Notes under the pieces: model-generated
Database searches by the model: none
The model's input: only the letters and a program-made list of their open reading frames with translations
What the model was told of the DNA's origin: nothing
Shown: piece by piece, positions 38,491 to 48,902 of the stretch
Position numbering within the stretch: the stretch's first letter is position 1
Layout: every line of letters starts with the position of its first letter
Position numbers and translations under genes: made by a program
DNA from: Hyphomicrobiales bacterium
Lineage (GTDB): Bacteria > Pseudomonadota > Alphaproteobacteria > JAPOUT01
NCBI GenBank assembly: GCA_026708505.1
Contig: JAPOUU010000033.1
Coordinates: forward strand, 1 to 64,000
Length of the DNA stretch: 64,000 nucleotides
Direction of reading: 5' to 3'

Positions 38491-38787
38491 TCACACCAGT
38501 TCCACGCGCAAGGTTTGTCCCACAGCTTTTGCGGCGCGTGCGAGGGCGTCAAGGCTGGCGTCCGGCCCTTCCGGGCTTAGGAGGCGGTCTAGTTGCGAGC
38601 GGCTGGTTTCCAGGCGTTTTGCCATTTTCACTTTACTGATGCCTTGTTCCTGCATCATTTTGGCAAGTTGAAATGCGAGCACATGCCGGACGGCATGCTC
38701 GGTTGCATCTTCGTATTCGCCTTCTTCTTTAAGAAATTCTTCGAAAGAAGACCCTGCTGTTCCTTTCTTCGTGTCCCTTTTTCTCAT
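38491..38787 (-). CDS. Xre/HigA-like helix-turn-helix protein
   Basis: 98 residues from ATG 38787. The HTH spans QLAKMMQEQGISKVKMAKRL followed by SRSQLDRLLSPEGPDASLDAL. The ending VGQTLRVELV is typical of antitoxin-type Xre proteins. No toxin-like gene lies on either side, so it may be an orphan antitoxin or a stand-alone regulator. Confidence 0.75.
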   Translation of the reverse strand: MRKRDTKKGTAGSSFEEFLKEEGEYEDATEHAVRHVLAFQLAKMMQEQGISKVKMAKRLETSRSQLDRLLSPEGPDASLDALARAAKAVGQTLRVELV

Positions 38788-38898
38788 TACAATTTCTCCA
38801 TTCTCCTTTTTGCTATCTCGTTGCTCCACAGGCTCCAACTATGTCGTTCGCACCAAAGATGCCGCCAACTGTACCATGCAAAAAGGAGTTTTTCAGCG

Positions 38899-40158
38899 TT
38901 ACGTTGGGGGATAATCCTTTAATTTTTTCAATTTCTGCCCCGTATCGGCGAGGATGTCTTTGGGGATTCGTCGCTGTTGAGCGATGAGTTGCTTTGTTGC
39001 CATAAAAGTCGGGGCGTCATTGATGGTGTCAACGGCGACCAAGACGCCTTTTCGCAGATAGAACAGAGAGAAGATGTTGTCATCGGGGTTTCCTCGAAGG
39101 ACGGTTTCATCAAAGTGGTGCGAGAGTCCCGCGATTCGGAGTTTGACGTCGTATTGATCTGACCAGAACCATGGCGTCGCGGCGTATGAGGTGTTTTCTC
39201 CGACGAGGTTAAGCGCCGCGGCTTGTGCCTGCTCGATGGCGTTTTGTACGGATTCAAGCCGGATGTTTTCGCCAACCAGGGCATTGGGGTGATTGGTGCA
39301 ATCTCCGGCGGCAAAGATATTCGGGTCGGAAGTTTGTGCGTATTGATTGACGACAATTCCGTTGTCGGTTTCGAGTCCTGCCTCGGCGGCGAGTTCAACC
39401 CGCGGCTCGGCCCCGATGCCGATGACGATGCAATCGGTCTCAAATGAATCCGTTTTATCCGATGCTGATTCCGAACGGGGTCCCCTGCTGCATTGAACGG
39501 TGCAGCCGGTTTCGTTTCCGGTGATAGATTCAATCTGCGTGTTGGTTTGGATGTCGACGCCGTTGCGCAGGTGGACTTGGTGCAGGAATTCTGCAACGGG
39601 TTCGGCAGTGACCCGCTTGAGGATTCTGTCTTGTGCTTCAAGGATTGTTGTTCGGATTCCTTTCTTTGAGGCAATGGCGGCAATTTCAAGTCCGATATAT
39701 CCGCCGCCGATGATGGTAAGCGTTTTACCGGACCGGAGGGCATTGGAGATGGCGATGGAGTCGTCCAGGGAGCGCAGGTAGAGGGCGCCGCTTTTCTCGG
39801 CGCCGGGGATGCTGGCAATGCGGGCGCGCGTGCCGGTTGCAATGAGGAGCCGGTCGTAACCGAGGCGTTCGCCGTTTTGCAGAAGGACTTGTTGGCTGTC
39901 TCGCTCAATGGCGTCAACGCGCGTATTAAGCATCAAGGAAATATTGAGCTGGGCATAGGCTTCGGAAGGACGGAAGAATAGACGCTCGCGCTCGAGTTCT
40001 CCCGCAAGGAACGCTTTCGAGAGCGGTGGGCGCTGGTAGGGAGGGTAAGCCTCTTCGCCGATGAGGGTAATGCGTCCGGGGAAGCCGGCTTCGCGCAGTG
40101 TGAGGGCTGCTTGCGCGCCGGCCTGCCCGGCGCCGATAATAAGGATGCACTCATTCAT
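38899..40158 (-). CDS. Ferredoxin/rubredoxin reductase-like FAD-dependent oxidoreductase
   Basis: 419 residues. FAD motif ILIIGAGQAGAQAALTLREA, NAD motif LTIIGGGYIGLEIAAIASKK and second FAD motif NIFAAGDCTNHPN. The C-terminal reductase domain contains ATPWFWSDQYDVKLRIAG. This matches the putidaredoxin/terpredoxin/rhodocoxin reductase type, which passes electrons from NAD(P)H to a 2Fe-2S ferredoxin for a monooxygenase. No partner P450 or ferredoxin is in the window. Confidence 0.88.
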   Translation of the reverse strand: MNECILIIGAGQAGAQAALTLREAGFPGRITLIGEEAYPPYQRPPLSKAFLAGELERERLFFRPSEAYAQLNISLMLNTRVDAIERDSQQVLLQNGERLGYDRLLIATGTRARIASIPGAEKSGALYLRSLDDSIAISNALRSGKTLTIIGGGYIGLEIAAIASKKGIRTTILEAQDRILKRVTAEPVAEFLHQVHLRNGVDIQTNTQIESITGNETGCTVQCSRGPRSESASDKTDSFETDCIVIGIGAEPRVELAAEAGLETDNGIVVNQYAQTSDPNIFAAGDCTNHPNALVGENIRLESVQNAIEQAQAAALNLVGENTSYAATPWFWSDQYDVKLRIAGLSHHFDETVLRGNPDDNIFSLFYLRKGVLVAVDTINDAPTFMATKQLIAQQRRIPKDILADTGQKLKKLKDYPPT

Positions 40159-40220
40159 ATGGTTCGGAAGTTTGTTGAGGATTGTGTTATGTTATTTGGC
40201 ATGAAAGGCAAGTGTGTTTG

Positions 40221-43200
40221 ATGGATTCTGGAGTATACACGATTGCGCCGGGTGTTGATTTTCTTGGCGCCCTGTCGGCCCGGCTGTTGCGCGAGGCTCG
40301 CGAGGGGGGCGATGCCCGTGATTTAAGTTCGCAGTATGTATTTTTGCCGACACGCCGATCAATGGGGGCGCTGGAAGAACGTTTGCTGGAAGACTCCGGT
40401 GGGAAGGCGTTGCTGTTGCCGCAGATAGTTCCGCTGGGCGACGTGGGAGAGTTGGAGGAGGACGAGGATTTTGAACTCCATCCTATGGCCAACTCGATAC
40501 AACATGTTCTCACGAATGCCGAGAGGCAGTTTCAATTGACCCGCTTGATTTTATATTGGAGCGAGCGGTCGCAATCACGCATTGCCGGCTCGCCGGTCCA
40601 AGCCGCAAAACTGGCGCTGGAACTGGGAAGCCTGTTGGATTCGGCCGAGACGGAAGGTGCCGATCTCAAACGGCTGCACCGTTTGGTTCCCGAGTTTTAT
40701 GCGGAAAATTGGCAAGAGACTTTGGAGTTTTTGAAAATCATTATCGAGGAATGGCCGAAGTTTTTGGAAGATAATAACTATGTCTCTGAAGTTTTCGCCC
40801 GTGATGACGGGTTGCGGTTGCTTGTGGAGCGTTGGGAAAAGACTCCGCCAAAGTCCCTGGTGGTTGCGGCGGGATCGACCGGTTTGATGCCGGCGACGGC
40901 ACAATTGTTGAAGTGCATCATGTCGCTTCCGCGCGGGATGGTCGTGCTTCCCGGGCTGGACCGGGAGATGGAGGATTCGGTTTGGAAGGAGTTGAATTGG
41001 GAGCATCCGCAATATGCGATGAAGCGTTTGCTCGATCGTCTCAAGATTTCCCGCGAACAGGTGAAGACTTGGGAAGAGGGCGCCGAGGAGGAAACGCCCG
41101 CGCAAACGTCCCGGCAGCAATTGCTGCGTTTGGCGTTTTATCCCGCCGGAATGGTCGATCATTGGCAAAAGGCACTCGGCAAAGATGTCGATATCAAGCA
41201 GATAAAATCGTCACTTGCCGGATTGAATCTATTGGAGGCGCCGGGCCGTCGCGAGGAAGCCGGCATGATTGCGCTGCTGTTGCGCGACCTGTTGGAGACT
41301 CCCGGCAAGCGGGGAGCGTTGGTAACATCGGACAAAGAACTGGCGACTTGGGTTTGCGGCGAGATGCGTCGCTGGGGCATTGAGATTTATAACTCGGCCG
41401 GTAATACCTTGCTCGAGAGTGAAGAGATGCGTTTTGCCTGTCTGTTTGGTGAAATGGTCGCAAACGCGCTGTCGCCTTCAAGTTTGCTGGCGGCGTTAAA
41501 GCATCCCCTGGCCCGGTTTGGCATGAGCGCGGATAAGTTGCGCACGCGCGTTTCCTTGTTGGAGCGCTTTGTGTTGCGTGGTTTGATTCCGTCTCCGGAC
41601 ATCGGGGGATTGCGGGATGCTTTCAAGCGTTCTCTTGAGCGCGGCTACAATACCCCCAACAAAAAACAAGCCGGCGAGATTGGCGAATTAATCGATGCGT
41701 TGGAGCGTTCGCTTTCCCCGTTTGAGCCGGTGCACGCGGGCAAACACACGCTTGATGATTGGATTGAGGCGCATCTTTCTGCATTGGCACTTGCCGCTGC
41801 CGAGGATTCGGGCGATGTGGCCAAGGAGTTTTTTGCATCGCTGTCGGATGACGGGGGAGGTTTGCCGCCGCTCGCCCTTGTCGATTATCTCGCATTAATT
41901 AAGCATCTCGCGGAAACGCGGCCGTTGCGAAATTCCCCGTCCGGAAAGCATCCGCGTGTTTTCATTTTGGGGTTGCTTGAGGCTCGCCTGCAACGCGTGG
42001 ACCTGGTGATACTCGGCGGGTTGAACGATGGTGTTTGGCCTCGGCGCACGCATGTGGGCGCGTGGCTCAACCGCTCCATGCTGCGGGAACTCGGCCTCAA
42101 TGATCCGGAATGGCGCATCGGCCAAGAGGCGCACAATTTCGTTCAGGGTTCGATGCAGCCGGAAGTGGTGCTCTCGCGCGCCGTCAAGGTGGACGGCACG
42201 CCGACGATGAAATCGCGCTGGCTGCTTCGCCTTGAGGCGCTTCTGCAGGGCATGGGCATCGAGCATCTCGGCGAGGATGAAAATTTTTCAAAAAAATGGC
42301 TGGAGCGTTTCAGGTCTCTCGACCGTGAAGGCGAAGACATGCGCTTCGAGCCCTGTCCGCCGCCGGACCCTCGCCCGCCGGTAAAACTTCGACCGAAGAG
42401 TTTTTCGGTTACCGGAATCGAGAGGCTTATCGAAGATCCTTATTCGATATACGCGCGCGACATTCTCAAACTCAGGCCTCTTGACCCTCTCGATGCTCCT
42501 TTTGAGGCGCGTCTGCGAGGCACTCTAATCCATGAAATCCTGGAAGAGTTCTCCCGCAAGTGGTCGGACGCTTTGCCCGCAGACATAAGAACCGAACTCC
42601 TTGCCATCACCGATAGGCATCTTGCACGTTTGCGCGAAGTAAAGCCCGAGACGGCTGCGCTGTTGGCGCCGTCACTGGAAGTTTTGGCGCGGCGTTTCGA
42701 GGTGTTCGAGCGCGGACGTCGCAGCGCTTCAATGCGTTTGTTGATTGAAGAGAGAGGGGAGATTTCCTTTATGGCTGGCGGCAAGAAGCATGCTTTAAAT
42801 TGTACGGCAGACCGCATCGAGATTGCCGATGGCGGTGCAAACATCTGCGACTATAAGAGCGGCGCGGTGCCAACGGCGAGCGAGGTGCTTGCCGGCAAAA
42901 AGCCGCAACTCCCGCTGGAAGCGTTAATCTTGCGCAAGGGCGGTTTTGGCGATATCGCAAAAGACGTAAAACGACTTGATGGTCTGACATATATCTCCAC
43001 GCGAATAAGGGAAACTTTGGGTGCCGAACTTGATATTCGTGAAATTGTCCCGAAAGAAGGAACTCTCGATGAGTTCGTGAAGGAGACTCATCAAGGGCTG
43101 AAACATTTGCTTGGCGCCTATCTCGATGAGGAGCAGCCGTATTTGTGCCAGCCTCGCGGAGAGTCACGCAGCTATGCCGGGGACTACGACCATCTCGCAC

Positions 43201-43244
43201 GACTGCCGGAATGGTCTTCGGCGGCACCGGACGGTGACGGATGA
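40221..43244 (+). CDS. addB: AddB helicase/nuclease-like subunit
   Basis: 1007 residues from ATG 40221 (MDSGVYTIAPGVDFLG); the frame opens earlier at 40182. It is the partner of AddA in double-strand-break repair. The N-terminus FLPTRRSMGALEERLL and the middle LGLLEARLQRVDLVILGGL are typical of alphaproteobacterial AddB. The C-terminal RecB-type nuclease has GTLIHEILEEF and NICDYKSGAVPTASEVLAGK. The stop overlaps the addA start. Confidence 0.93.
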   Translation: MDSGVYTIAPGVDFLGALSARLLREAREGGDARDLSSQYVFLPTRRSMGALEERLLEDSGGKALLLPQIVPLGDVGELEEDEDFELHPMANSIQHVLTNAERQFQLTRLILYWSERSQSRIAGSPVQAAKLALELGSLLDSAETEGADLKRLHRLVPEFYAENWQETLEFLKIIIEEWPKFLEDNNYVSEVFARDDGLRLLVERWEKTPPKSLVVAAGSTGLMPATAQLLKCIMSLPRGMVVLPGLDREMEDSVWKELNWEHPQYAMKRLLDRLKISREQVKTWEEGAEEETPAQTSRQQLLRLAFYPAGMVDHWQKALGKDVDIKQIKSSLAGLNLLEAPGRREEAGMIALLLRDLLETPGKRGALVTSDKELATWVCGEMRRWGIEIYNSAGNTLLESEEMRFACLFGEMVANALSPSSLLAALKHPLARFGMSADKLRTRVSLLERFVLRGLIPSPDIGGLRDAFKRSLERGYNTPNKKQAGEIGELIDALERSLSPFEPVHAGKHTLDDWIEAHLSALALAAAEDSGDVAKEFFASLSDDGGGLPPLALVDYLALIKHLAETRPLRNSPSGKHPRVFILGLLEARLQRVDLVILGGLNDGVWPRRTHVGAWLNRSMLRELGLNDPEWRIGQEAHNFVQGSMQPEVVLSRAVKVDGTPTMKSRWLLRLEALLQGMGIEHLGEDENFSKKWLERFRSLDREGEDMRFEPCPPPDPRPPVKLRPKSFSVTGIERLIEDPYSIYARDILKLRPLDPLDAPFEARLRGTLIHEILEEFSRKWSDALPADIRTELLAITDRHLARLREVKPETAALLAPSLEVLARRFEVFERGRRSASMRLLIEERGEISFMAGGKKHALNCTADRIEIADGGANICDYKSGAVPTASEVLAGKKPQLPLEALILRKGGFGDIAKDVKRLDGLTYISTRIRETLGAELDIREIVPKEGTLDEFVKETHQGLKHLLGAYLDEEQPYLCQPRGESRSYAGDYDHLARLPEWSSAAPDGDG

Positions 43245-46200
43245 TCACTCCCGCCAAGTATCAAGCCAGAGCATCCAACCCGAAGACATCGGCATGGGTT
43301 GGTGCCAACGCCGGCAGCGGAAAAACCCATGTGCTGGTTCAGCGCATGTTGCGGCTGTTGTTGGCGGGCGTTGCGCCCTCATCGATATTGTGCCTGACAT
43401 TCACACGTGCGGCGGCCGTCGAGATGTCCGCGCGGCTGCTCGATCGCCTGGGCAAATGGGCGGTTTTGGAAGAGGGCGCACTGACCGAAGAGTTGCAGGA
43501 ACTTCTCGGCGAGTCACCGGATGCGGAACAGCTGCGTTCATCCCGCATGCTGTTTGCCCGTGTGTTGGATACGCCCGGAGAATTGCGCATCCAAACGATT
43601 CATGCCTTTTGCGAGAGATTGCTTCAGCGTTTTCCGATTGAAGCGAAAGTTCCGGCGCAGTTTCGCGTTTTGGATGAGCGCGAAGCCCACGAGATGCGTT
43701 TATCGGCGCGCGATACTCTGTTGCGTTCCCTTGAAGGCGGTGGCGGCGCGGATGGCTTGGCGCAGGCGGTTCGAACCATTTGCGCCGACATCACCGAATC
43801 CGAATTCACCCGCTTGCTGGAGGCTATTGATAAAGAGCGCCGGCGGCTTCGAGATTTGCTGCCGACGCGCAAAAGAGTCAAGGAAGTCGCCGGGAAGATT
43901 GTTGCCGCCCTGGATTTGAAAGACGGCGAGACATCCGCATCCGTCGAGAAGCGTATCTTCGATATGGACGCATCAATGCGCAAGAATCTGCTCGAAGCCG
44001 CCGGTATGTTTCAGTGCGAAAAAGGCGTAACCGCAACCGCCAACGGAGAAAAACTCGAACGGTTTCTCTCTTCCGATTCGATCGGACCCGGTTTGAAGGA
44101 TTATATGAGCGTGTTTTTCAAGGCCGACGGGGACCCCCGAGGAAGCAGAATGATTCCCGCCGCATTGACAAAAAGCCGCCCTGATGTTGCCAAAACCATG
44201 TATGCCGAACAAGGGCGCTTGATGGAATTGCGCAAGCGTTACGTCGCATGCCGGATGGCGGAGCGCTCGTGCGCCGTGTTGCATCTAAGTCACCAAATAA
44301 TCTCCAACTTCGAAGACGGCAAACATCAGCTCGGCGCACTCGACTTCGATGATCTCATCGAAAAAACCGCGCAACTGCTGCAAAAATCCAGACAGGCCTC
44401 GTGGGTTTTATACAAACTCGACGAAGGTCTCTCGCATGTTCTCATTGACGAAGCGCAGGATACCTCGCCGCGCCAGTGGGAGGTTATTTCCGCTCTCGCA
44501 GATGAATTTTTCGCCGGTAAGGGTTCGGAAAAATATCAGGAAACCGCCATCCCGCGCAGTTTGTTCGCTGTCGGAGACGAGAAGCAATCCATTTTCCGTT
44601 TTCAAGGCGCCGACCTGCAGGTTTACGATGAAAAACGCAGGCGCTTCAGGAAGGATGCCGAAGACGCACAATTACGTTGGGACGAGGTTCCGCTGCAAAC
44701 CTCTTTTCGCTCAACGCCCGAAGTGTTGCAGGCCGTTGATTTTCTCTTTTCCGAAGGCGTCGGCAAGGACAGCGTGAGCGCGTCCGGTGAAAAAATTAAG
44801 CATGAGGCAAACCGGTCGAACGAGCACGGGCTCGTTGAGCTTTGGGACTTGGAATGCAAGGGGGGCGAATCTCCCAAGCCCGATTATTGGAGCGTTGTGA
44901 ATGTGATGGAGGATCCCGCCGTTGAAGAGCCGCGCGTGCGCCTGGCAAAGCGAATTGCGAAAAAGATTCGCTCCTTGCTTGATGGCGGGACAGTCTTGCC
45001 TCGCGACATTTTGATTTTGGTGCAGCGTCGTGACGGGTTTGTCGAAGAGATAATGCGTGCGCTTAAGCAAGAGGACGTCACGGTTGCCGGAGCCGACCGC
45101 TTGCATCTCGTTGAGCATATGGCGGTGATGGATTTGCTCGCGCTTGCGCGCACGTGCTTGTTGCGCGAGGACGACCTCTCGCTGGCGGAGGTTTTAAAGA
45201 GCCCCTTCTTTGGCCTGGAAGATGATGATTTATTCGAAATTGCCCGCGGACGAAGAGGGAGTCTGTGGCAGGCGCTGTGCAAGAAAGGTGATAAGAAGAT
45301 AGTCGAACGTTTGTCGAAATGGCGTGATAAGGCATTGCACTTGTCGCCGTTTGAGTTTTACCACAGCGTGCTGGTGGAAGGCGGCCGGGAGCAATTGTTA
45401 AGGCGCCTGGGCCCGGATGCCGCCGATCCCATCGATTCGTTCCTCGAGTTGTTGTCCGCCTATGAACGGGAGAGCGCCCCTTCGCTGCAAGGGTTTTTAC
45501 GCTGGTTGGAGCGCTCGGAAATTGAAATCAAACGCGACCATGACAGTGCCCGCAACGAGGTTCGTGTCATGACCGTCCATGGCGCCAAGGGGCTGGAAGC
45601 GAAAGTTTTGTTTTTGCCGGACAGCTGTCGAGGTGTCGGACATTGGAGCCATGATCCCGCGTTGTTCTTTGCCGATGAAGGCGAAGATAATGCGCCGCCG
45701 TTGATGTGGGCACCCTTGCAGCGCGATGATGTTCCTGTTTCTCGCGAGAAGCGCATGCAGTTCCGTGCCGAAGATATTAGAGAAAACTGGCGGCTTCTTT
45801 ATGTCGCAATGACACGCGCGCGCGACCGTCTTTACATCTGCGGGCATACGGCACGCCCCAACCCCCCCGAAGACAGTTGGTATGAACGCTGCTGCGAGGC
45901 GTTGCAGCCGCACATGGAGGAAGTTGAAGAAGACGGTGAAACGGTCTGGCGGTTGGGAAAAGAATCGGCGCCGTCCAAGCGGGAGAAGCCAAGTGCCGAA
46001 TCGGAATCTCCTTCCGGGATGAAAGACTACACGCCTATCGTGCCCGAGAAGAGCATCGAATCGGTGGCGCCCTCAATCGCGTTTGCACCAAAACGGAAGC
46101 GAGGCGAATGGCGTGAAGACGGCAGGCGTAGATGGGCGAGACGTCGTGGTGAACTTCTCCACGAAGGTTTGCGGCGTTTGAGCGTTTTGCCTCCGGACGA

Positions 46201-46663
46201 TCGAAAAGGCGCAAGCGCGGGCATTGTCGATGCCGTCGCACGACGCCTAAAGGTCAGGATTGATTCGAAGCAACGCGCCGAGATTCTCAAAACCCTCGAA
46301 CGCGTGACGGCATCGAAAGAATGCCGCTTCGTGCTCGATTCCGACGGGCGCAACGAGGTTGCCTTGAGCGGATATATCCATTTGCCCGACAAGGCGGACG
46401 AGCAGCGAATCCCCGGCCGAATCGATCGTTTGTGCTTTTTGGAGGGGGGTGAAGTCTTGGCGGTGGAATATAAAAGCGACCGTCGTCCTCCGGGCAAAGT
46501 CGAAGGCATCCGCGCCGAATATTTGGGTCAGGTCGGAATTTATTATAGACTGCTCCAAGAGTTGTGGCCGGGTCGAAAGATTCGCTGTGGTATCTTGTGG
46601 ATTGCAACCGCGAGTTACATGGAGGTTCCCGAGTCGAAGCTGCAAAGCGTGTTTAACAAATAG
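43241..46663 (+). CDS. addA: AddA helicase-nuclease
   Basis: 1140 residues. UvrD-type helicase with Walker A VGANAGSGKTHVLVQRML (about 20-37), then LCLTFTRAAAVEMSARL. Motif II is HVLIDEAQDTSPRQW, followed by FAVGDEKQSIFRFQGAD, motif V VMTVHGAKGLEAKVLFLPD and motif VI LLYVAMTRARDRLYICG. The C-terminal nuclease domain includes GRIDRLCFLEGGEVLAVEYK. It processes DNA ends for RecA. Overlaps addB by 4 bases; trxA follows after 10 bases. Confidence 0.95.
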   Translation: MITPAKYQARASNPKTSAWVGANAGSGKTHVLVQRMLRLLLAGVAPSSILCLTFTRAAAVEMSARLLDRLGKWAVLEEGALTEELQELLGESPDAEQLRSSRMLFARVLDTPGELRIQTIHAFCERLLQRFPIEAKVPAQFRVLDEREAHEMRLSARDTLLRSLEGGGGADGLAQAVRTICADITESEFTRLLEAIDKERRRLRDLLPTRKRVKEVAGKIVAALDLKDGETSASVEKRIFDMDASMRKNLLEAAGMFQCEKGVTATANGEKLERFLSSDSIGPGLKDYMSVFFKADGDPRGSRMIPAALTKSRPDVAKTMYAEQGRLMELRKRYVACRMAERSCAVLHLSHQIISNFEDGKHQLGALDFDDLIEKTAQLLQKSRQASWVLYKLDEGLSHVLIDEAQDTSPRQWEVISALADEFFAGKGSEKYQETAIPRSLFAVGDEKQSIFRFQGADLQVYDEKRRRFRKDAEDAQLRWDEVPLQTSFRSTPEVLQAVDFLFSEGVGKDSVSASGEKIKHEANRSNEHGLVELWDLECKGGESPKPDYWSVVNVMEDPAVEEPRVRLAKRIAKKIRSLLDGGTVLPRDILILVQRRDGFVEEIMRALKQEDVTVAGADRLHLVEHMAVMDLLALARTCLLREDDLSLAEVLKSPFFGLEDDDLFEIARGRRGSLWQALCKKGDKKIVERLSKWRDKALHLSPFEFYHSVLVEGGREQLLRRLGPDAADPIDSFLELLSAYERESAPSLQGFLRWLERSEIEIKRDHDSARNEVRVMTVHGAKGLEAKVLFLPDSCRGVGHWSHDPALFFADEGEDNAPPLMWAPLQRDDVPVSREKRMQFRAEDIRENWRLLYVAMTRARDRLYICGHTARPNPPEDSWYERCCEALQPHMEEVEEDGETVWRLGKESAPSKREKPSAESESPSGMKDYTPIVPEKSIESVAPSIAFAPKRKRGEWREDGRRRWARRRGELLHEGLRRLSVLPPDDRKGASAGIVDAVARRLKVRIDSKQRAEILKTLERVTASKECRFVLDSDGRNEVALSGYIHLPDKADEQRIPGRIDRLCFLEGGEVLAVEYKSDRRPPGKVEGIRAEYLGQVGIYYRLLQELWPGRKIRCGILWIATASYMEVPESKLQSVFNK

Positions 46664-46673
46664 GGAGGCTGTT

Positions 46674-46994
46674 ATGAGCACAATCAAAGTAACGGATCAA
46701 TCCTTTCAAAAGGATGTGTTGGAGGCGAACGGCGCCGTGTTGGTGGATTTTTGGGCACCGTGGTGCGGCCCGTGCAAGGCAATCGCACCGATGCTTGAAG
46801 AGGTCACCACGGAAATGAACGGGCGACTCACGCTTGCCAAACTCGACGTTGATGAAAATCCCGAAGCGGCATCACAATACGGCGTGCGCAGCATTCCGAT
46901 GCTGGTGTTGTTTCGCAACGGTGAAGTTGTCGACAGCACCGTGGGAGCCTCATCGAAAGCACGTTTGGTGAAGTGGTTGGAGGACCTGTTATAG
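46674..46994 (+). CDS. trxA: Thioredoxin
   Basis: 106 residues from ATG 46674, preceded by GGGAGG. The redox motif is FWAPWCGPCKAIAPML (C31/C34), and the cis-proline loop is VRSIPMLVLFRNGEVV. Cytosolic thiol-disulfide reductant. Location after addA is common in Alphaproteobacteria. Confidence 0.95.
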   Translation: MSTIKVTDQSFQKDVLEANGAVLVDFWAPWCGPCKAIAPMLEEVTTEMNGRLTLAKLDVDENPEAASQYGVRSIPMLVLFRNGEVVDSTVGASSKARLVKWLEDLL

Positions 46995-48106
46995 ACGCGC
47001 ACGCGCTCATCGGTACCATCGGGCTGATGAGCGGGACCTCCCTTGACGGCATTGATCTCGCTTTTTTAAAAACGGATGGCGAGTCGCAAGTGCAACGGGG
47101 CGCTTCGATGACGATTGCCTACCCGGACGCACAACGCCGCCGACTTCGGGAGTTCCTTGACCAAGTCAAAGCAACGCCGGGCGATTTGCCCGGCGGGATG
47201 GATTCGATTGAGCGTGATTTGACTCTTGCGCATGTTGAAGCGGTCAAGGCGTTTTTACAACGCGAGAATATCAAGCGCGAGAGCGTTGAATTACTGGGGT
47301 TTCACGGGCAGACGGTTCTGCACCGTCCCGAATGCGGACAGACTCTGCAATTGGGCGATGCGGAATTGCTGGCGCGCGAGACCGGAATCAATGTGATTTA
47401 TGATTTTCGAAGCGAGGACATGCGCGGCGGTGGTCAAGGCGCGCCGCTGGTTCCCCTTTACCATGCCGCATTGGTGGAGTCGCAAGGTAAGAGCGATGTC
47501 GTATGTGTCGTCAATCTCGGCGGCATTGCCAATCTCACTTGGATTGCGCCGAACACGCCGCCCATAGCCTTCGATATTGCTCCGTGCAACGGGCTGCTCG
47601 ATGATTGGGTTGCACGGCACACTGGCGCTTCAATGGATATCGATGGCCGTCTCGCGCAGCAGGGTCGCACGGATGAAACTGCGCTGGCTTCAATGTTGTC
47701 ACATCCGTTTTTGTCCAAGCCGCCGCCAAAGTCTCTCGACCGCCTGGATTTTACCGATGAGTCGCTTGCGGGCTTATCGCCTGCCGACGGCGCAGCAACT
47801 ATAATCGCTTTTGTTGCCGAGGCTCTCGCTCACGCAACAACGCACCTTCCCGCCCCCCCGAATGTCTGGGTGTTGTGTGGAGGGGGGCGGAGGAATCCGG
47901 TGTTGCGAGCGGCGTTATCGTCAAGGCTTTCGGGTAAAAGCATTACCGCCGAGGAATGGGGCTGGAGCGGTGACCATATCGAAGCGGAGGCGTTTGCTTG
48001 GTTGGCGGTGCGCTCAACGCGCGGGCTGCCCCTGACGCTTCCAAGCACAACGGGAGTTTCGAATCCCATGTGCGGAGGTAGATGCGTAACCGTGCGAAAT
48101 CATTGA
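46973..48106 (+). CDS. anmK: Anhydro-N-acetylmuramic acid kinase
   Basis: 377 residues from GTG 46973, overlapping the end of trxA by 22 bases. The start could be a few codons later, but GLMSGTSLDGIDLA must be included. GFHGQTVLHRPECG, EDMRGGGQGAPLVPLYH, VNLGGIANLTWI and IAPCNGLLDDWVA mark the ASKHA kinase active site. It phosphorylates anhydroMurNAc released during peptidoglycan recycling. Confidence 0.93.
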   Translation: MVGGPVIDAHALIGTIGLMSGTSLDGIDLAFLKTDGESQVQRGASMTIAYPDAQRRRLREFLDQVKATPGDLPGGMDSIERDLTLAHVEAVKAFLQRENIKRESVELLGFHGQTVLHRPECGQTLQLGDAELLARETGINVIYDFRSEDMRGGGQGAPLVPLYHAALVESQGKSDVVCVVNLGGIANLTWIAPNTPPIAFDIAPCNGLLDDWVARHTGASMDIDGRLAQQGRTDETALASMLSHPFLSKPPPKSLDRLDFTDESLAGLSPADGAATIIAFVAEALAHATTHLPAPPNVWVLCGGGRRNPVLRAALSSRLSGKSITAEEWGWSGDHIEAEAFAWLAVRSTRGLPLTLPSTTGVSNPMCGGRCVTVRNH

Positions 48107-48271
48107 CTTTTTAAGCATTAAAAAAATTACGACGTGAATAGAGAAATATGGTATTCAATTGATGTCGGGTGTCTCACGAAGGCTCGATATGGTTCGCCCA
48201 GCCCGACATCATTTTTTCCGACAAAATAGATTTTTGGGAGTTTATTCGGCGATTCCCCGGAGGTTGCGCTC

Positions 48272-48886
48272 TTATCCTTTTAGCGTTCCTTTGGTCGAGG
48301 GGACCGCTCCACTCGCGCGAGGGTCCAGCGCAACAGCAGAGCGTAATGCGCGGGCCAGTCCTTTGTAACAAGATTCAACAATGTGATGCGTGTTCTCGCC
48401 GTAGAGATTGTCAACGTGCAATGTAATTGCAGCGTTTTGTGCAAATGCGTGAAACCATTCCTTGAAAAGTTCGGTGTCCATTTCGCCAAGTTTCGCGCGC
48501 GGCATGTTTACACGCCAAACCAAATAGGCGCGCCCTGAAATATCCACGCTCACGCGCGTGCAGGTTTCGTCCATCGGAATGACCGCGTTTGCATAACGTG
48601 TGATGCCGCGACAATCTCCCATCGCTTCAGCGAACGCTTTGCCCAGCGCAATGCCGGTGTCCTCGGTCGTGTGGTGTGCGTCAATGTGGAGGTCTCCCTT
48701 CGCACGAAGGCTTATGTCCATCAGCGAGTGACGTGACAATTGTTCAAGCATGTGGTCGAGAAAGCCGATGCCCGTGGAAATGTCATAGGCGCCGGTGCCG
48801 TCAATGTTGAGATCAAGGGAGATGTCGGTCTCCTTGGTTTTGCGCGAATGGGTCGCGCGGCGGGGAGGTTGGGCAGGCGAGGTCAT
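48272..48886 (-). CDS. hisB: Imidazoleglycerol-phosphate dehydratase
   Basis: 204 residues from ATG 48886, with AGGAG upstream; the frame to 49072 is not family sequence. The metal-binding motifs [30 protein letters not shown] and [15 protein letters not shown] are all present. Sixth step of histidine synthesis. It lies 17 bases after the methyltransferase stop and is probably co-transcribed with it, away from the other his genes at 7-10 kb. Confidence 0.95.
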   Translation of the reverse strand: MTSPAQPPRRATHSRKTKETDISLDLNIDGTGAYDISTGIGFLDHMLEQLSRHSLMDISLRAKGDLHIDAHHTTEDTGIALGKAFAEAMGDCRGITRYANAVIPMDETCTRVSVDISGRAYLVWRVNMPRAKLGEMDTELFKEWFHAFAQNAAITLHVDNLYGENTHHIVESCYKGLARALRSAVALDPRASGAVPSTKGTLKG

Positions 48887-48902
48887 AGCGGTGGTCTCCT
48901 GG

